Assembly (NCBI RefSeq): GCF_014646655.1
Contig: NZ_BMNR01000005.1
Span: 186,001 to 250,000, forward strand
Source of the DNA: Yeosuana aromativorans
GTDB taxonomy: Bacteria > Bacteroidota > Bacteroidia > Flavobacteriales > Flavobacteriaceae
Reading direction: 5' to 3'
Length of the DNA stretch: 64,000 nt
Position numbers and translations under genes: made by a program
Part shown: piece after piece, positions 52,827 through 62,168 of the stretch
Layout: each line of letters begins with the position of its first letter
How positions within the stretch are numbered: the first letter of the stretch is position 1
Notes under the pieces: generated by a model
Told to the model about the DNA's origin: nothing
Database searches by the model: none
What the model saw: only the letters and a program-made list of their open reading frames with translations

Positions 52827-53393
52827 ATGGCAAGTACATCAGATATCAGAAATGGATTGTGCATAAGGTACAACAACGATATTTATAAAATTATAGAGTT
52901 TTTACACGTAAAACCTGGAAAAGGGCCTGCTTTTGTAAGAACCAAAATGAAAAGTGTTACCACTGGAAAAGTGTTGGATAACACCTTTTCTGCAGGACAT
53001 AAAATTGAGGATGTTAGGGTTGAGACCCATAAGTTTCAATTTTTGTACAATGATGGTGAATTTTACCATTTTATGAACACCGAAGATTACACACAAATTC
53101 AGTTACGAGAAAGTGCGTTGGACAGACCGGAATTGATGAAAGAAGGTGAAGTTGTAACCGTATTGATCAACACAGAAGATAACATGCCGCTTTCAGTTGA
53201 GATGCCAGCCAGTGTTATTTTGGAAGTTGTGGCGACCGAGCCGGGCGTTAAAGGAAACACCGCTACAAACGCAACAAAACCTGCTACTGTTGAGACTGGA
53301 GCCGAAGTTAATGTACCATTGTTCATCAATGAAGGCGATAAGATTAAAATAGAAACCGAAAAAGGAACTTACAAAGAACGTATTAAAGACTGA
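52827..53393 (+). CDS. efp: Elongation factor P
   Basis: The 188-residue EF-P rescues ribosomes stalled at polyproline. It has an N-terminal KOW-like domain with the tip lysine in [17 protein letters not shown], then OB domains ([34 protein letters not shown] in the form [10 protein letters not shown], and the signature [20 protein letters not shown]). Same strand as the lipid A genes, 31 bp after lpxA and 5 bp before the LpxD-like gene. Confidence 0.97.
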   Translation: MASTSDIRNGLCIRYNNDIYKIIEFLHVKPGKGPAFVRTKMKSVTTGKVLDNTFSAGHKIEDVRVETHKFQFLYNDGEFYHFMNTEDYTQIQLRESALDRPELMKEGEVVTVLINTEDNMPLSVEMPASVILEVVATEPGVKGNTATNATKPATVETGAEVNVPLFINEGDKIKIETEKGTYKERIKD

Positions 53394-53398
53394 TTTTT

Positions 53399-54337
53399 GT
53401 GAAGTTTCCAAGAACATATTCCTTAGAGGAAATAGCAACACTTATTGATTGTGACTATATAGGGGAAAGTGATTTCCCTGTATTAGGAATGAATGAAATC
53501 CATGTGGTTACGCAAGGCGATATTGTGTTTGTTGACCATCCAAAGTATTATGACAAGGCTTTAAATTCAAAAGCAACCATTATTTTAATCAACAAAAAAG
53601 TGGATTGCCCTATTGGAAAAGCATTGCTTATTAGTGATGATCCTTTTAGGGATTTCAACAAGTTAACGGACTATTTTAAACCGTTTATTTCTTCTGAAGC
53701 TTCCATTTCAGAATCTGCCAGAATTGGTAAAAACACAGTTATACAGCCTAATTGTTTTATTGGACATAATGTGGTAATTGGTGATAACTGTGTGATTCAT
53801 TCCAACGTGAGCATCTATGATGACACGGTTATTGGTAATCATGTTACCATACACGCCGGAACCGTTCTGGGTGCCAATGCCTTTTATTATAAAAACCGTC
53901 CAGAAGGCTTTGATCGTTTAAAATCGGGGGGACGTGTAGTAATTGAGAACCATGTTGACATTGGTGCTCTTTGCACTATTGACAGAGGTGTTTCTGGAGA
54001 TACCATTATTGGAGAAGGCTCAAAATTGGACAATCAAATACAAATTGGCCATGATACTGTTGTAGGCAAAAAGTGTTTAATGGCATCGCAAGTAGGAATT
54101 GCTGGTTGCGTAGTCATTGAGGATGAAGTCACTATTTGGGGGCAGGTTGGATGTACTAGCGGCGTAACCATTGGCAAAAAGGCAGTAGTTCATGCACAGT
54201 CGGGAATCAGTAAATCACTTGACGGACATAAGACCTATTGGGGAACGCCGGCTCAAGAAGCCAGGATTGTCCTTAAAGAAATGGCATCCATAAAACAAAT
54301 CCCAGAAATTTTATCTGAACTTAAAAAAATAAAGTGA
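53399..54337 (+). CDS. LpxD-like UDP-3-O-acylglucosamine N-acyltransferase paralogue
   Basis: The 312-residue hexapeptide-repeat protein resembles LpxD in domain order: an N-terminal domain with [20 protein letters not shown], then the helix with [60 protein letters not shown] and [20 protein letters not shown]. It diverges from lpxD at 49576 at many positions: the [13 protein letters not shown] segment becomes [16 protein letters not shown] start at 53399, 5 bp after efp. It may acylate a different UDP-sugar; this position is conserved in related genomes as far as I know. Confidence 0.87.
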   Translation: MKFPRTYSLEEIATLIDCDYIGESDFPVLGMNEIHVVTQGDIVFVDHPKYYDKALNSKATIILINKKVDCPIGKALLISDDPFRDFNKLTDYFKPFISSEASISESARIGKNTVIQPNCFIGHNVVIGDNCVIHSNVSIYDDTVIGNHVTIHAGTVLGANAFYYKNRPEGFDRLKSGGRVVIENHVDIGALCTIDRGVSGDTIIGEGSKLDNQIQIGHDTVVGKKCLMASQVGIAGCVVIEDEVTIWGQVGCTSGVTIGKKAVVHAQSGISKSLDGHKTYWGTPAQEARIVLKEMASIKQIPEILSELKKIK

Positions 54338-54366
54338 TTTAACCCTAAAAACTGAACTCAAAAAAG

Positions 54367-54374
54367 TACTTTTG
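54367..54374 (+). promoter_or_regulatory. Putative -7 element of the sucD promoter
   Basis: TACTTTTG fits TAnnTTTG and lies 32 bp before the ATG at 54407. No clear -33 element. Confidence 0.5.
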
Positions 54375-54406
54375 TAGAGCTTTTAGTTAAATAAAAAAAT
54401 ATAAAA

Positions 54407-55285
54407 ATGAGTGTTTTAGTAAACAAAGATTCAAAAATAATAGTACAAGGTTTTACCGGTAGTGAAGGCACATTTCATGCTAGCCAAATGATAGAATATG
54501 GAACCAACGTGGTAGGAGGCGTAACTCCTGGAAAAGGAGGTCAGACACATTTGGATAAACCAGTTTTTAACACGGTTCTTGAAGCTGTTGAAAAAGCGGG
54601 GGCCGATACCAGTATTATTTTTGTACCACCAGCTTTTGCCGCTGATGCCATTATGGAAGCAGCTGACGCTGGAATTAAAGTCATTATTACTATTACTGAA
54701 GGTATTCCTGTTGCAGATATGATCAAGGTTGCCGAATATATCAAACACAAACCCTGTCGTCTTATAGGGCCTAACTGTCCAGGTGTGATTACTCCTGAAG
54801 AGGCTAAAGTTGGTATCATGCCAGGATTTGTATTTAAGAAAGGTAAAGTGGGAATTGTTTCAAAATCTGGAACGCTTACTTACGAAGCGGCCGATCAGGT
54901 TGTCAAACAAGGTTTGGGAATTACGACTGCCATAGGAATTGGTGGTGACCCAATCATTGGAACAACAACAAAACAAGCTGTTGAGTTATTAATTAACGAT
55001 CCAGAAACTGAAGCCGTTGTTATGATTGGTGAAATTGGAGGACAATTAGAAGCTGATGCCGCTACATGGTACAAAAACAGTGGAAGTAAAAAACCTATCA
55101 TAGGATTTATCGCTGGTGAAACAGCGCCAGCTGGACGAACCATGGGTCATGCAGGAGCTATTGTAGGTGGTAGTGATGATACGGCACAGGCTAAAAAGAA
55201 AATTATGAGAAATTCGGGTATTCACGTCGTTGACTCACCTGCTGAAATCGGTAAAAAAGTTGCTGAAGTATTAGCATCACTATAA
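54407..55285 (+). CDS. sucD: Succinyl-CoA ligase alpha subunit
   Basis: The 292-residue alpha subunit of the TCA-cycle ligase has the CoA-binding N-terminal domain (IIVQGFTGSEGTFHASQMIE, VVGGVTPGKGGQTHLDKPVF) and the ligase domain (RLIGPNCPGVITPEEAKVGI, GIGIGGDPIIGTTTKQAVEL in the form AIGIGGDPIIG). The phosphorylated histidine is H248 in RTMGHAGAIVGG. The beta subunit gene is not in this window. An intrinsic terminator follows. Confidence 0.97.
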   Translation: MSVLVNKDSKIIVQGFTGSEGTFHASQMIEYGTNVVGGVTPGKGGQTHLDKPVFNTVLEAVEKAGADTSIIFVPPAFAADAIMEAADAGIKVIITITEGIPVADMIKVAEYIKHKPCRLIGPNCPGVITPEEAKVGIMPGFVFKKGKVGIVSKSGTLTYEAADQVVKQGLGITTAIGIGGDPIIGTTTKQAVELLINDPETEAVVMIGEIGGQLEADAATWYKNSGSKKPIIGFIAGETAPAGRTMGHAGAIVGGSDDTAQAKKKIMRNSGIHVVDSPAEIGKKVAEVLASL

Positions 55286-55304
55286 AATAATAATCTATTT
55301 ATTT

Positions 55305-55338
55305 AAAACCTTACATGAAATCTTGTAAGGTTTTTTTA
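55305..55338 (+). terminator. Intrinsic terminator after sucD
   Basis: AAAACCTTACA pairs with TGTAAGGTTTT around TGAAATCT and runs into a T tract, 20 bp after the sucD stop. Confidence 0.92.
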
Positions 55339-55367
55339 TTTGAAGCAATTAGTATTTGCTATCTTTG
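55339..55367 (+). promoter_or_regulatory. Putative fabG promoter (TTTG -33 / TATCTTTG -7)
   Basis: TTTG at 55339-55342 is separated by 17 bp from TATCTTTG at 55360-55367. This is the best two-part match to the Bacteroidota promoter consensus in the window. The untranslated leader would be about 75 nt. Confidence 0.65.
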
Positions 55368-55449
55368 AAAATCAACTAAACATATTGAAAACTTATGTAA
55401 CATTCCTTAAGAAAGGTGTTACATATGACCTTAAAACAATTAAAAACAC

Positions 55450-56196
55450 ATGAAATTACTTGAAGGAAAAACAGCTATAATAACAGGTGCCAGTAGAGGA
55501 ATAGGACGCGGTATTGCACAGGTTTTTGCACAACAAGGCGCTAATGTAGCGTTTACTTACAGTTCGTCTGTTGAAGCGGCCAAAGAATTGGAAAACGAAT
55601 TAAATGCATTAGGCGTTAAGGCCAAAGGGTATCAAAGCAACGCTGCAAATTTTAATGAAGCCCAAAAGTTGGCGGATGATGTTGTAGCTGAATTTGGCAG
55701 CATTGACATTTTAATCAATAATGCAGGAATCACAAAAGACAATTTATTGATGCGTATTAGTGAAGAGGATTTTGATTCTGTTATTGAAGTGAACCTAAAA
55801 TCGGTTTTCAATATGACCAAAGCCGTACAAAAAACCATGTTGAAGCAACGCAAAGGCTCTATTATCAATATGAGCTCAGTAGTTGGTGTAAAAGGCAACG
55901 CTGGCCAAACCAATTATGCAGCTTCAAAAGCGGGAATTATTGGGTTTTCAAAATCGGTAGCCTTAGAACTGGGTTCAAGAAATATCCGTAGTAATGTGAT
56001 TGCTCCCGGTTTTATTGAAACTGAAATGACCGCTAAATTAGACGAAGAGGTTGTAAAAGGCTGGCGGGCAGGCATTCCATTAAAACGCGGTGGCACACCA
56101 GAAGATGTTGCCAATGTGTGTGTTTTTTTAGCCAGTGACATGAGTGCTTATGTCACCGGACAAACAATCAATGTTGATGGTGGAATGCTAACATAA
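55450..56196 (+). CDS. fabG: 3-oxoacyl-[acyl-carrier-protein] reductase
   Basis: The 248-residue short-chain dehydrogenase has TAIITGASRGIGRGIAQVFA at the NADPH site, INNAGITKDNLLMRISEEDF, the catalytic Ser/Tyr/Lys in NMSSVVGVKGNAGQTNYAAS plus KAG, and PGFIETEMTAKL near the lid. NNAGITRDNLLMRM-type sequence and length place it in FabG rather than a general SDR. It follows the sucD terminator with its own promoter and is 3 bp upstream of the VWA-protein gene. Confidence 0.93.
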   Translation: MKLLEGKTAIITGASRGIGRGIAQVFAQQGANVAFTYSSSVEAAKELENELNALGVKAKGYQSNAANFNEAQKLADDVVAEFGSIDILINNAGITKDNLLMRISEEDFDSVIEVNLKSVFNMTKAVQKTMLKQRKGSIINMSSVVGVKGNAGQTNYAASKAGIIGFSKSVALELGSRNIRSNVIAPGFIETEMTAKLDEEVVKGWRAGIPLKRGGTPEDVANVCVFLASDMSAYVTGQTINVDGGMLT

Positions 56197-56199
56197 TAT

Positions 56200-58233
56200 A
56201 TGACAGCCCTAACTATACTATATATTGTCATTGCAGGAATTATAGCGCTATTTTTAGCGCTTTTTCTGTATAAATATAAAAGTAAAGCCACTGGGCCATT
56301 ATCCTTTTTATACGTTTTTTTAAGGTTTGTTGCCATCTTTTCCATATTACTACTGATAATCAACCCAAAATTTGAAAGCATTAGTTTTTATAAAGAAAAA
56401 CCTAATTTAATTTTAGCGATTGATAATTCCAGCTCTATTAAACATTTAAAGCAGGATACCAATGTTTTACGCTTTTTGGATTCCATCAAAAACAATAAAG
56501 CGTTGAATGATAAATTTAATATAGAGACCTATCAGTTTGGGAATACTTTAAAATCTACAGATACAATAGACTTTTCAGACTCAGAAACCAATATGGATGA
56601 TCTTTTTGGTGAATTGCCGCAGATTTATAACAATGACATTGCGCCAATGCTTCTTATTACTGATGGTAACCAAACCTTTGGAAATGATTATCAATATACT
56701 GCATTAAACTATAAGCATCCTATATATCCCATTATTTTAGGAGATACCGTAACATATACTGACGTTAGCATCAAACGACTCAATGTGAACAGATATGCCT
56801 TTTTAAAGAACAAATTTCCAGTAGAATGTTTTGTTGCTTATAATGGTAATGGCACTGTCAACAGTCGTTTTGAAGTATATTCAGGAAATAATGTAGTGTT
56901 TTCAAAACCTGTTAGACTGTCCAAAAACAACAATTCTGAAATCATCAATTTTACGTTACCGGCTGATTATGTTGGTGTGCATAGTTATAAAGCGTCCATT
57001 GTGCCGATTGCCAATGAAAAAAACATTGTTAATAACACCCGGTTTTTTGCTGTTGAAGTAATTGACCAAAAAACTAATGTTGCCATTGTAAGTGATTTTC
57101 CCCATCCTGATCTTGGTGCCTTAAAGAAAAGCATTGAAAGTAACGAGCAGCGTAGCGCTAGTATTTTAAATACAAAAGATTATTTAAGTCAAAAAAATGA
57201 TTTTCAATTAGTTATACTATATCAACCAAATGCTAAGTTTAAACAAGTATTTGAGTCTTTAAATAGTGAAAAGTCCAATTGGTTTATGGTTGTAGGAAAG
57301 GACACGGATTTAAATTTTTTGAATTCCAATGAGTCCTATTTTTCAGAAGAGATAACCAATCAAACAGAAGATGTTCAAGCTGAACTCAATACGGGTTACT
57401 CACCATTTATTGTTGACGATATAAACTTTGGGGCGTTTCCTCCTTTGAAATCAAATTTTGGAGACGTGACGTTTACAATTCCTTATGAAACGTTATTGTA
57501 TAAGCGATTGAGCTCAAATTCAACAACAAAACCTTTATTGGCGACTTTTGAGGTCAATAATAGGAGAGAAGCTGTGTTGTTTGGCGAAGGTATCTGGCAA
57601 TGGCGGGCACAGAGTTTTTTAAATACCCAGTCATTTTCAGGTTTTGATACTTTTTTAGGTAAACTCATTCAATATTTGTCTAACAACAAGCGCAAGAACA
57701 GATTGGATGTAGATTACAAGTCGTTTTATAATGGCAATAATGGCATTACCATACGGGCAGAATTCTTTGATAAGAATTATAATTTTGATGATAGGGAAGA
57801 GCTTACAATTACTGTAAAGGATTCAATTTCAGAAAAATCACAAACATTTCCTTTCATTTTAAAAAATAATAGTTATCAAGTGGATTTGAGCAGTTTACCA
57901 GCATCAGACTATAGTTTTGAGGTACGCGCTACCCATGAAAATATATCTCAATTTGGTAAGTTCAAAATTTTGGAGTACAATGTAGAACAGCAATTTTTAA
58001 ATGCCAATGTAACAAAATTGCAGCAAGTGGCTACTAATAGCAACGGAACTGCTTATTTTATAGGCAACACAAAATCATTAACGGACAATTTATTAAAGGA
58101 CAATAGATACATGGCCATTCAAAAAAAGAACAAAAGAACCATACCTTTAATAGATTGGAAATACTTACTGTTTATAATAGCTATTAGCTTATCTGCAGAA
58201 TGGTTTTTAAGAAAATATAACGGATTAATTTAA
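56200..58233 (+). CDS. VWA-domain membrane protein, function unknown
   Basis: The 677-residue protein starts with two membrane helices (TILYIVIAGIIALFLALFLY; FLYVFLRFVAIFSILLLII). A von Willebrand A-like domain has an intact metal site: LILAIDNSSSIKH (D75, S77, S79) and MLLITDGNQTFG near 150. Beta-rich Ig-like domains and a ThuA/glutamine-amidotransferase-like stretch (NVAIVSDFPHPDLGALKKSI) follow. It ends with a third helix (YLLFIIAISLSAEWFL) and RKYNG. The layout resembles BatA-like and other aerotolerance-type proteins of Bacteroidota, but no partner ATPase is present. Co-transcribed with fabG and probably with the prohibitin-like gene. Confidence 0.8.
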   Translation: MTALTILYIVIAGIIALFLALFLYKYKSKATGPLSFLYVFLRFVAIFSILLLIINPKFESISFYKEKPNLILAIDNSSSIKHLKQDTNVLRFLDSIKNNKALNDKFNIETYQFGNTLKSTDTIDFSDSETNMDDLFGELPQIYNNDIAPMLLITDGNQTFGNDYQYTALNYKHPIYPIILGDTVTYTDVSIKRLNVNRYAFLKNKFPVECFVAYNGNGTVNSRFEVYSGNNVVFSKPVRLSKNNNSEIINFTLPADYVGVHSYKASIVPIANEKNIVNNTRFFAVEVIDQKTNVAIVSDFPHPDLGALKKSIESNEQRSASILNTKDYLSQKNDFQLVILYQPNAKFKQVFESLNSEKSNWFMVVGKDTDLNFLNSNESYFSEEITNQTEDVQAELNTGYSPFIVDDINFGAFPPLKSNFGDVTFTIPYETLLYKRLSSNSTTKPLLATFEVNNRREAVLFGEGIWQWRAQSFLNTQSFSGFDTFLGKLIQYLSNNKRKNRLDVDYKSFYNGNNGITIRAEFFDKNYNFDDREELTITVKDSISEKSQTFPFILKNNSYQVDLSSLPASDYSFEVRATHENISQFGKFKILEYNVEQQFLNANVTKLQQVATNSNGTAYFIGNTKSLTDNLLKDNRYMAIQKKNKRTIPLIDWKYLLFIIAISLSAEWFLRKYNGLI

Positions 58234-58244
58234 ATAACTAAACA

Positions 58245-59063
58245 ATGGAAAAATTACCGAAAATTGGAATACCAATAATTATTATAGCCATCATACTGAT
58301 TATAGTACTGGCCAAATCAGCAGTAACGGTAGGCTCAGGCGAACGGGGCGTACTCTACGAAACTTTTGGGGGTGGCGTTGTGACAGATGAACCTCCACTA
58401 GGGGAAGGATTTCACATTATAGCGCCTTGGAACAAGGTTTTTGTTTACAATATTCGTCAGCAAGAATTATCTGAAAAAGGCATGTCTGTGCTGTCATCTA
58501 ACGGATTGGAGATTAAACTGGATGCCTCTATATTATACCAGGCAAAAGCCGAAACCGTAGCAAAATTGCACCAAACAAGAGGTGAGGAATATTTGCAAAG
58601 TGTTGTTGTGCCTGCTGTTCGCTCTGCAACTAGAAGTGTTGTTGGGCGTTATACCCCAGAACAATTGTATTCTACCAAGAGAGATGCCGTGCAACATGAA
58701 ATTTTTGAAGAAACAAAAAAAATAGTTGAACCCCAGTTTATTCAATTAAATGCTATTTTGGTTCGTGATGTTGCCTTGCCAGCAACAATCAAACAGGCCA
58801 TTGAACGAAAACTAAAACAAGAACAAGAATCATTGGAATATGAGTTTAGGTTGGTCACGGCACATAAAGAAGCTGAACGCCAAATTATTGAAGCCAAAGG
58901 TAAAGCCGATGCCAACAAAATATTAAGTGCTTCATTAACAGATAAGATTTTGCAGGACAAAGGCATTGAAGCCACCATAAAACTAGCAGAATCAACAAAC
59001 AGTAAAGTGGTTGTTATTGGCTCTGGTGATAGTGGCATGCCAATTATACTAGGAAATCAATAA
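58245..59063 (+). CDS. Prohibitin-like SPFH/Band 7 membrane protein
   Basis: The 272-residue protein has one N-terminal membrane helix (IGIPIIIIAIILIIVLA), the SPFH domain (SGERGVLYETFGGGVVTDEP, GFHIIAPWNKVFVYNIRQQE, VLSSNGLEIKLDASILYQ, SATRSVVGRYTPEQLYSTKR) and a charged coiled-coil region (EQESLEYEFRLVTAHKEAER). It probably forms large ring assemblies at the inner membrane that guard membrane proteases, as prohibitins do. It is 11 bp after the VWA gene and ends at a bidirectional terminator. Confidence 0.9.
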   Translation: MEKLPKIGIPIIIIAIILIIVLAKSAVTVGSGERGVLYETFGGGVVTDEPPLGEGFHIIAPWNKVFVYNIRQQELSEKGMSVLSSNGLEIKLDASILYQAKAETVAKLHQTRGEEYLQSVVVPAVRSATRSVVGRYTPEQLYSTKRDAVQHEIFEETKKIVEPQFIQLNAILVRDVALPATIKQAIERKLKQEQESLEYEFRLVTAHKEAERQIIEAKGKADANKILSASLTDKILQDKGIEATIKLAESTNSKVVVIGSGDSGMPIILGNQ

Positions 59064-59083
59064 AGATAATCACTACAAGAAAT

Positions 59084-59117
59084 AAAAAAGCAGAAGCATC
59101 CGTTTCTGTTTTTTTTA
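59084..59117. terminator. Bidirectional terminator between converging genes
   Basis: AAAAAAG-CAGAA / TTCTG with an A tract on one side and a T8 tract on the other serves both the prohibitin-like gene (plus) and the thioredoxin-like gene (minus). The stem is short (5-6 bp). Confidence 0.6.
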
Positions 59118-59633
59118 TTCCATAATAAATGTATTGGCAATTATTTGAAGTTCATCATCATTCATTGCTGACGTGTTTTTTAAAATATTAATGAATTGTG
59201 ATACTTCTTCTTTTGATGCTGGGCAACCTAGATTATTACCTTTTGAATCAAAAGAATCATCTACAAAAGCTCCATTTTTGTTAAAAATCAACCAAAAAGG
59301 AATTCCTGAATTGTCGCCTTTGTATTGTTTTAAAAGCTCATTAGCGCCGGGGTTTTCCAAATGTTTATTGTTTTCAGATTCTTTGACTACTAAATGATCA
59401 ATGACATAGTTGTTATCAAAAAATTCTTTGCAAGCAGGATCGTTCATCAGTTTATCCATTCGTTTGCACCAACCGCACCAAGATGCATGAAACATAATAA
59501 ACACATGCTTGTTTTCTTTTTTAGCCTGTTCTGTGGCTTTCAATAAAATATTCTCTGCAGATTCTTGTGAAATCACCTGTTGGGTGCCCAAAACAATGAG
59601 CATAATCAAAATTGGTAAAGATCTCCGTTTCAT
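59115..59633 (-). CDS. Secreted thioredoxin-fold protein
   Basis: The 172-residue product begins with a signal peptide (MKRRSLPILIMLIVLGTQQV, ISQES). It has FIMFHASWCGWCKRMDKLMN near 45-64, a CxxC of the WCGWC type found in periplasmic thiol reductases and DUF255/thioredoxin_7 proteins, and SGIPFWLIFNKNGAFVDDSF with the cis-proline region. The frame is open to 59684, but the ATG at 59633 gives the signal peptide. Likely a periplasmic disulfide reductase or sensor; the partner is unknown. Confidence 0.87.
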   Translation of the reverse strand: MKRRSLPILIMLIVLGTQQVISQESAENILLKATEQAKKENKHVFIMFHASWCGWCKRMDKLMNDPACKEFFDNNYVIDHLVVKESENNKHLENPGANELLKQYKGDNSGIPFWLIFNKNGAFVDDSFDSKGNNLGCPASKEEVSQFINILKNTSAMNDDELQIIANTFIME

Positions 59634-59780
59634 AATTTTTATTGAATGAAGTAAATTTTTGTGATTACGTAAATTTAAGTGCATATTACCTAAAAATATT
59701 CAATTCGAAAAAAAATAAAACTAAATATTTGGAAACATTGATTTAAATTTTAGATATTTGTTTCAAATAATTGAGAAAAC

Positions 59781-59837
59781 ATGAACTTTATTCAATTACA
59801 TCACCATCATTTTCAAATTTGCCCTCAAGCGAAGTGA
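59781..59837 (+). CDS. hisL: His operon leader peptide
   Basis: An 18-codon frame reads MNFIQLHHHHFQICPQAK and stops at TGA 59835-59837. Codons 7-10 (59799-59810) are four consecutive His codons (CAT CAC CAT CAT). It precedes an intrinsic terminator and hisG, which is the classic layout of ribosome-mediated attenuation: scarce charged tRNA-His stalls the ribosome here and lets an antiterminator form. Confidence 0.85.
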   Translation: MNFIQLHHHHFQICPQAK

Positions 59838-59900
59838 AAATGTATTGAATAAATTCAACATATATTTTAAACCCGTTTGAGACAATCAAGCGGGTTTTTT
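59825..59900 (+). promoter_or_regulatory. His attenuator: antiterminator and terminator
   Basis: ACCCGTTTGA (59871-59880) pairs with TCAAGCGGGT (59886-59895) around GACAA, followed by a T6 tract ending at 59900: an intrinsic terminator. The same CGTTTGA arm can pair instead with TCAAGCG at 59825-59831, inside the end of the leader peptide. The 7-mer TCAAGCG thus occurs twice, as competing partners of one arm. A ribosome stalled at the His codons (59799-59810) would leave the first copy free and favour read-through; one reaching the stop codon at 59837 would cover it and favour termination. Confidence 0.82.
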
Positions 59901-59941
59901 AATTCCTGACAAGATTGTTTCAAACTCATAAAAATTAATAA

Positions 59942-60799
59942 ATGAGTAAATTAAGAATCGCAGTGCAAAAAGCGGGTCGTTTACACGACGAATCCATGGA
60001 AATACTAAAAGATATTGGTATTTCTATAGATAATGGAAAAGATCAATTAAAGGCGTCTGCCAGAAACTTTCCGTTGGAAGTGTTTTATTTGAGAAATGGC
60101 GATATTCCGCAATATCTAAAAGATGGCGTGGTTGATGCGGCTATCATTGGAGAAAATATATTGGTAGAAAAGGGCAATGGCATTACCATCGCCGAAAAAC
60201 TAGGGTTTTCAACCTGTAAGGTATCAATAGCCATTCCTAAGTCTGTTAAATATACTGGTATTCAGGATTTAGAAGGCAAACGGATTGCCACATCATACCC
60301 CAACACGATACAGGGGTATTTGGACAAAAACGGCATTAAAGCCAATTTGCACATCATTAATGGGTCTGTTGAAATAGCGCCTAATATTGGTTTAGCTGAT
60401 GCCATTTGTGATATTGTTTCCAGTGGCAGCACCTTGTTTAAAAACAATTTAAAAGAGGTTGAAGTAATTATGAAATCGGAAGCGGTATTAGCGGTTTCAC
60501 CGGTTTTGAGTCAAGAGAAACAGGATATTTTAGATAAAATACAATTTAGGCTCCAATCGGTTTTAAAAGGGCGAAACTCTAAATATGTATTGTTGAATGC
60601 ACCTAATGACAAGTTGCAAGACATCATTAATGTCCTACCAGGTATGAAGAGTCCAACGGTTTTACCTTTGGCACAAGAAGGATGGAGCTCTGTACATTCC
60701 GTAATTAGTAAAAATCAATTTTGGGACATCATAGACGAATTAAAAAAGAAAGGGGCCCAAGGGATTTTAGTGTGCCCTATTGAAAAAATGGTCATATAA
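59942..60799 (+). CDS. hisG: ATP phosphoribosyltransferase, long form
   Basis: The 285-residue HisG commits ATP and PRPP to histidine synthesis. The catalytic part has KLRIAVQKAGRLHDESMEIL, GDIPQYLKDGVVDAAIIGEN and the PRPP loop region ADAICDIVSSGSTLFKNNLK. The C-terminal regulatory ACT-like domain from about 215 (VLPGMKSPTVLPLAQEGWSS) identifies the long, histidine-inhibited form that needs no HisZ. It lies 41 bp after the attenuator's T tract. Confidence 0.96.
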   Translation: MSKLRIAVQKAGRLHDESMEILKDIGISIDNGKDQLKASARNFPLEVFYLRNGDIPQYLKDGVVDAAIIGENILVEKGNGITIAEKLGFSTCKVSIAIPKSVKYTGIQDLEGKRIATSYPNTIQGYLDKNGIKANLHIINGSVEIAPNIGLADAICDIVSSGSTLFKNNLKEVEVIMKSEAVLAVSPVLSQEKQDILDKIQFRLQSVLKGRNSKYVLLNAPNDKLQDIINVLPGMKSPTVLPLAQEGWSSVHSVISKNQFWDIIDELKKKGAQGILVCPIEKMVI

Positions 60800-60810
60800 T
60801 CATAATTATC

Positions 60811-62094
60811 ATGCAAATACTTAATAATCCTAATAAAAGTGACTGGGCTGATATTTTAAAACGTCCAACCCAAACTGTTGATGATATTGAGGCGACGGTC
60901 AATCAAATTTTTGATGAAGTGAATCAAAAAGGCGATGCTGCCATTAAAAAGTACACCTCATATTTTGATGGTATTGAATTGGAAAACATGCTTGTAAGTG
61001 ATGCTGAAATAGAACGTGCCATCCAAAATGTATCACCTGAACTAAAAGAAGCTATCAAGATTGCAAAGCAAAACATTGAAACGTTTCACAGTGCACAAAA
61101 AACCTCTAAAGTTTCTATTGAAACAACTAAAGAGGTAACGTGTTGGCAAGAAAAAAGACCTATTGAGAAGGTTGGTTTGTATATTCCCGGTGGAACAGCT
61201 CCATTATTTTCAACGGTTTTAATGTTGGCCATACCGGCGCAAATTGCTGGTTGTAAAGAGATAGTATTGTGTTCACCACCTAACAAAGAGGGAACTATTG
61301 CTTCAGAAATACTCTATGCAGCACAACTCTGCAATGTAACCAAAATCATTAAAGTAGGTGGTATTCAAGCCATTGCAGGCTTGACATTTGGCACGGACAT
61401 TATTCCAAAAGTGTATAAAATATTTGGTCCAGGAAACCAGTTTGTAACTGTTGCTAAACAGTTAGCAACCAAGTACGGTGTTGCTATTGATATGCCAGCT
61501 GGTCCTAGTGAGTTATTGGTTGTTGCAGATGATTCCGCCAATGCATCCTATATAGCATCCGATTTATTGAGTCAAGCCGAACATGGTACAGACAGTCAAG
61601 TAATTTTGGTGTCAACATCAAATGATATCATACATGCTGTTTCTAAAGAAATATATTCACAAATAAAAGTGCTGCCCAGAAAAGCCATTGCTGAAAAAGC
61701 CATTGCCAATTCAAAATTGATATATGTTGAAAACGATAGTTTGGCTCTTGAATTAATTAACGAATATGGACCTGAACACTTTATTATATGTGCTAAAAAC
61801 GAAACATTCTATATTGATGGCGTTACAAATGCAGGATCGGTTTTTATTGGTGATTTCACGCCCGAAAGTGCGGGGGATTATGCATCAGGAACCAACCATA
61901 CCTTACCAACCAATGGGTTTTCAAAAGCCTATTCAGGTGTCAATTTAGATAGTTTTTTAAAAAGTATGACCTTTCAAAAAATTACCAAAGAGGGACTACT
62001 TAATATTGGCAATGCCATAGAGTTAATGGCTGAAGCAGAAGGCTTACAGGCACACAAAAACGCCGTAAGCATTCGATTAAAGAATTTAAAATAA
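60811..62094 (+). CDS. hisD: Histidinol dehydrogenase
   Basis: The 427-residue zinc enzyme makes the last two oxidations to histidine. Landmarks are EKVGLYIPGGTAPLFSTVLM, KIFGPGNQFVTVAKQLATKY, IDMPAGPSELLVVADDSANA, DLLSQAEHGTDSQVILVS with the general-base Glu-His, and SAGDYASGTNHTLPTNGFSK. Normal length. It follows hisG by 11 bp, and the gap to hisC is filled by a palindromic element. Confidence 0.96.
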   Translation: MQILNNPNKSDWADILKRPTQTVDDIEATVNQIFDEVNQKGDAAIKKYTSYFDGIELENMLVSDAEIERAIQNVSPELKEAIKIAKQNIETFHSAQKTSKVSIETTKEVTCWQEKRPIEKVGLYIPGGTAPLFSTVLMLAIPAQIAGCKEIVLCSPPNKEGTIASEILYAAQLCNVTKIIKVGGIQAIAGLTFGTDIIPKVYKIFGPGNQFVTVAKQLATKYGVAIDMPAGPSELLVVADDSANASYIASDLLSQAEHGTDSQVILVSTSNDIIHAVSKEIYSQIKVLPRKAIAEKAIANSKLIYVENDSLALELINEYGPEHFIICAKNETFYIDGVTNAGSVFIGDFTPESAGDYASGTNHTLPTNGFSKAYSGVNLDSFLKSMTFQKITKEGLLNIGNAIELMAEAEGLQAHKNAVSIRLKNLK

Positions 62095-62098
62095 TAAG

Positions 62099-62168
62099 CG
62101 TCATGCTGAACTTGTTTCAGCATCACACAAACAAATTAATGAGACACTGAAATACATTCAGTATGACG
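62099..62168. repeat. Palindromic repeat family C inserted between hisD and hisC
   Basis: The left arm CGTCATGCTGAACTTGTTTC-AG and the reverse complement of the right arm (CGTCATACTGAATGTATTTC-AG) match at 18 of 22 positions, with about 26 nt between. The element takes up nearly the entire hisD-hisC gap. Its right end supplies an ATG (62163) in frame with hisC. Confidence 0.82.
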
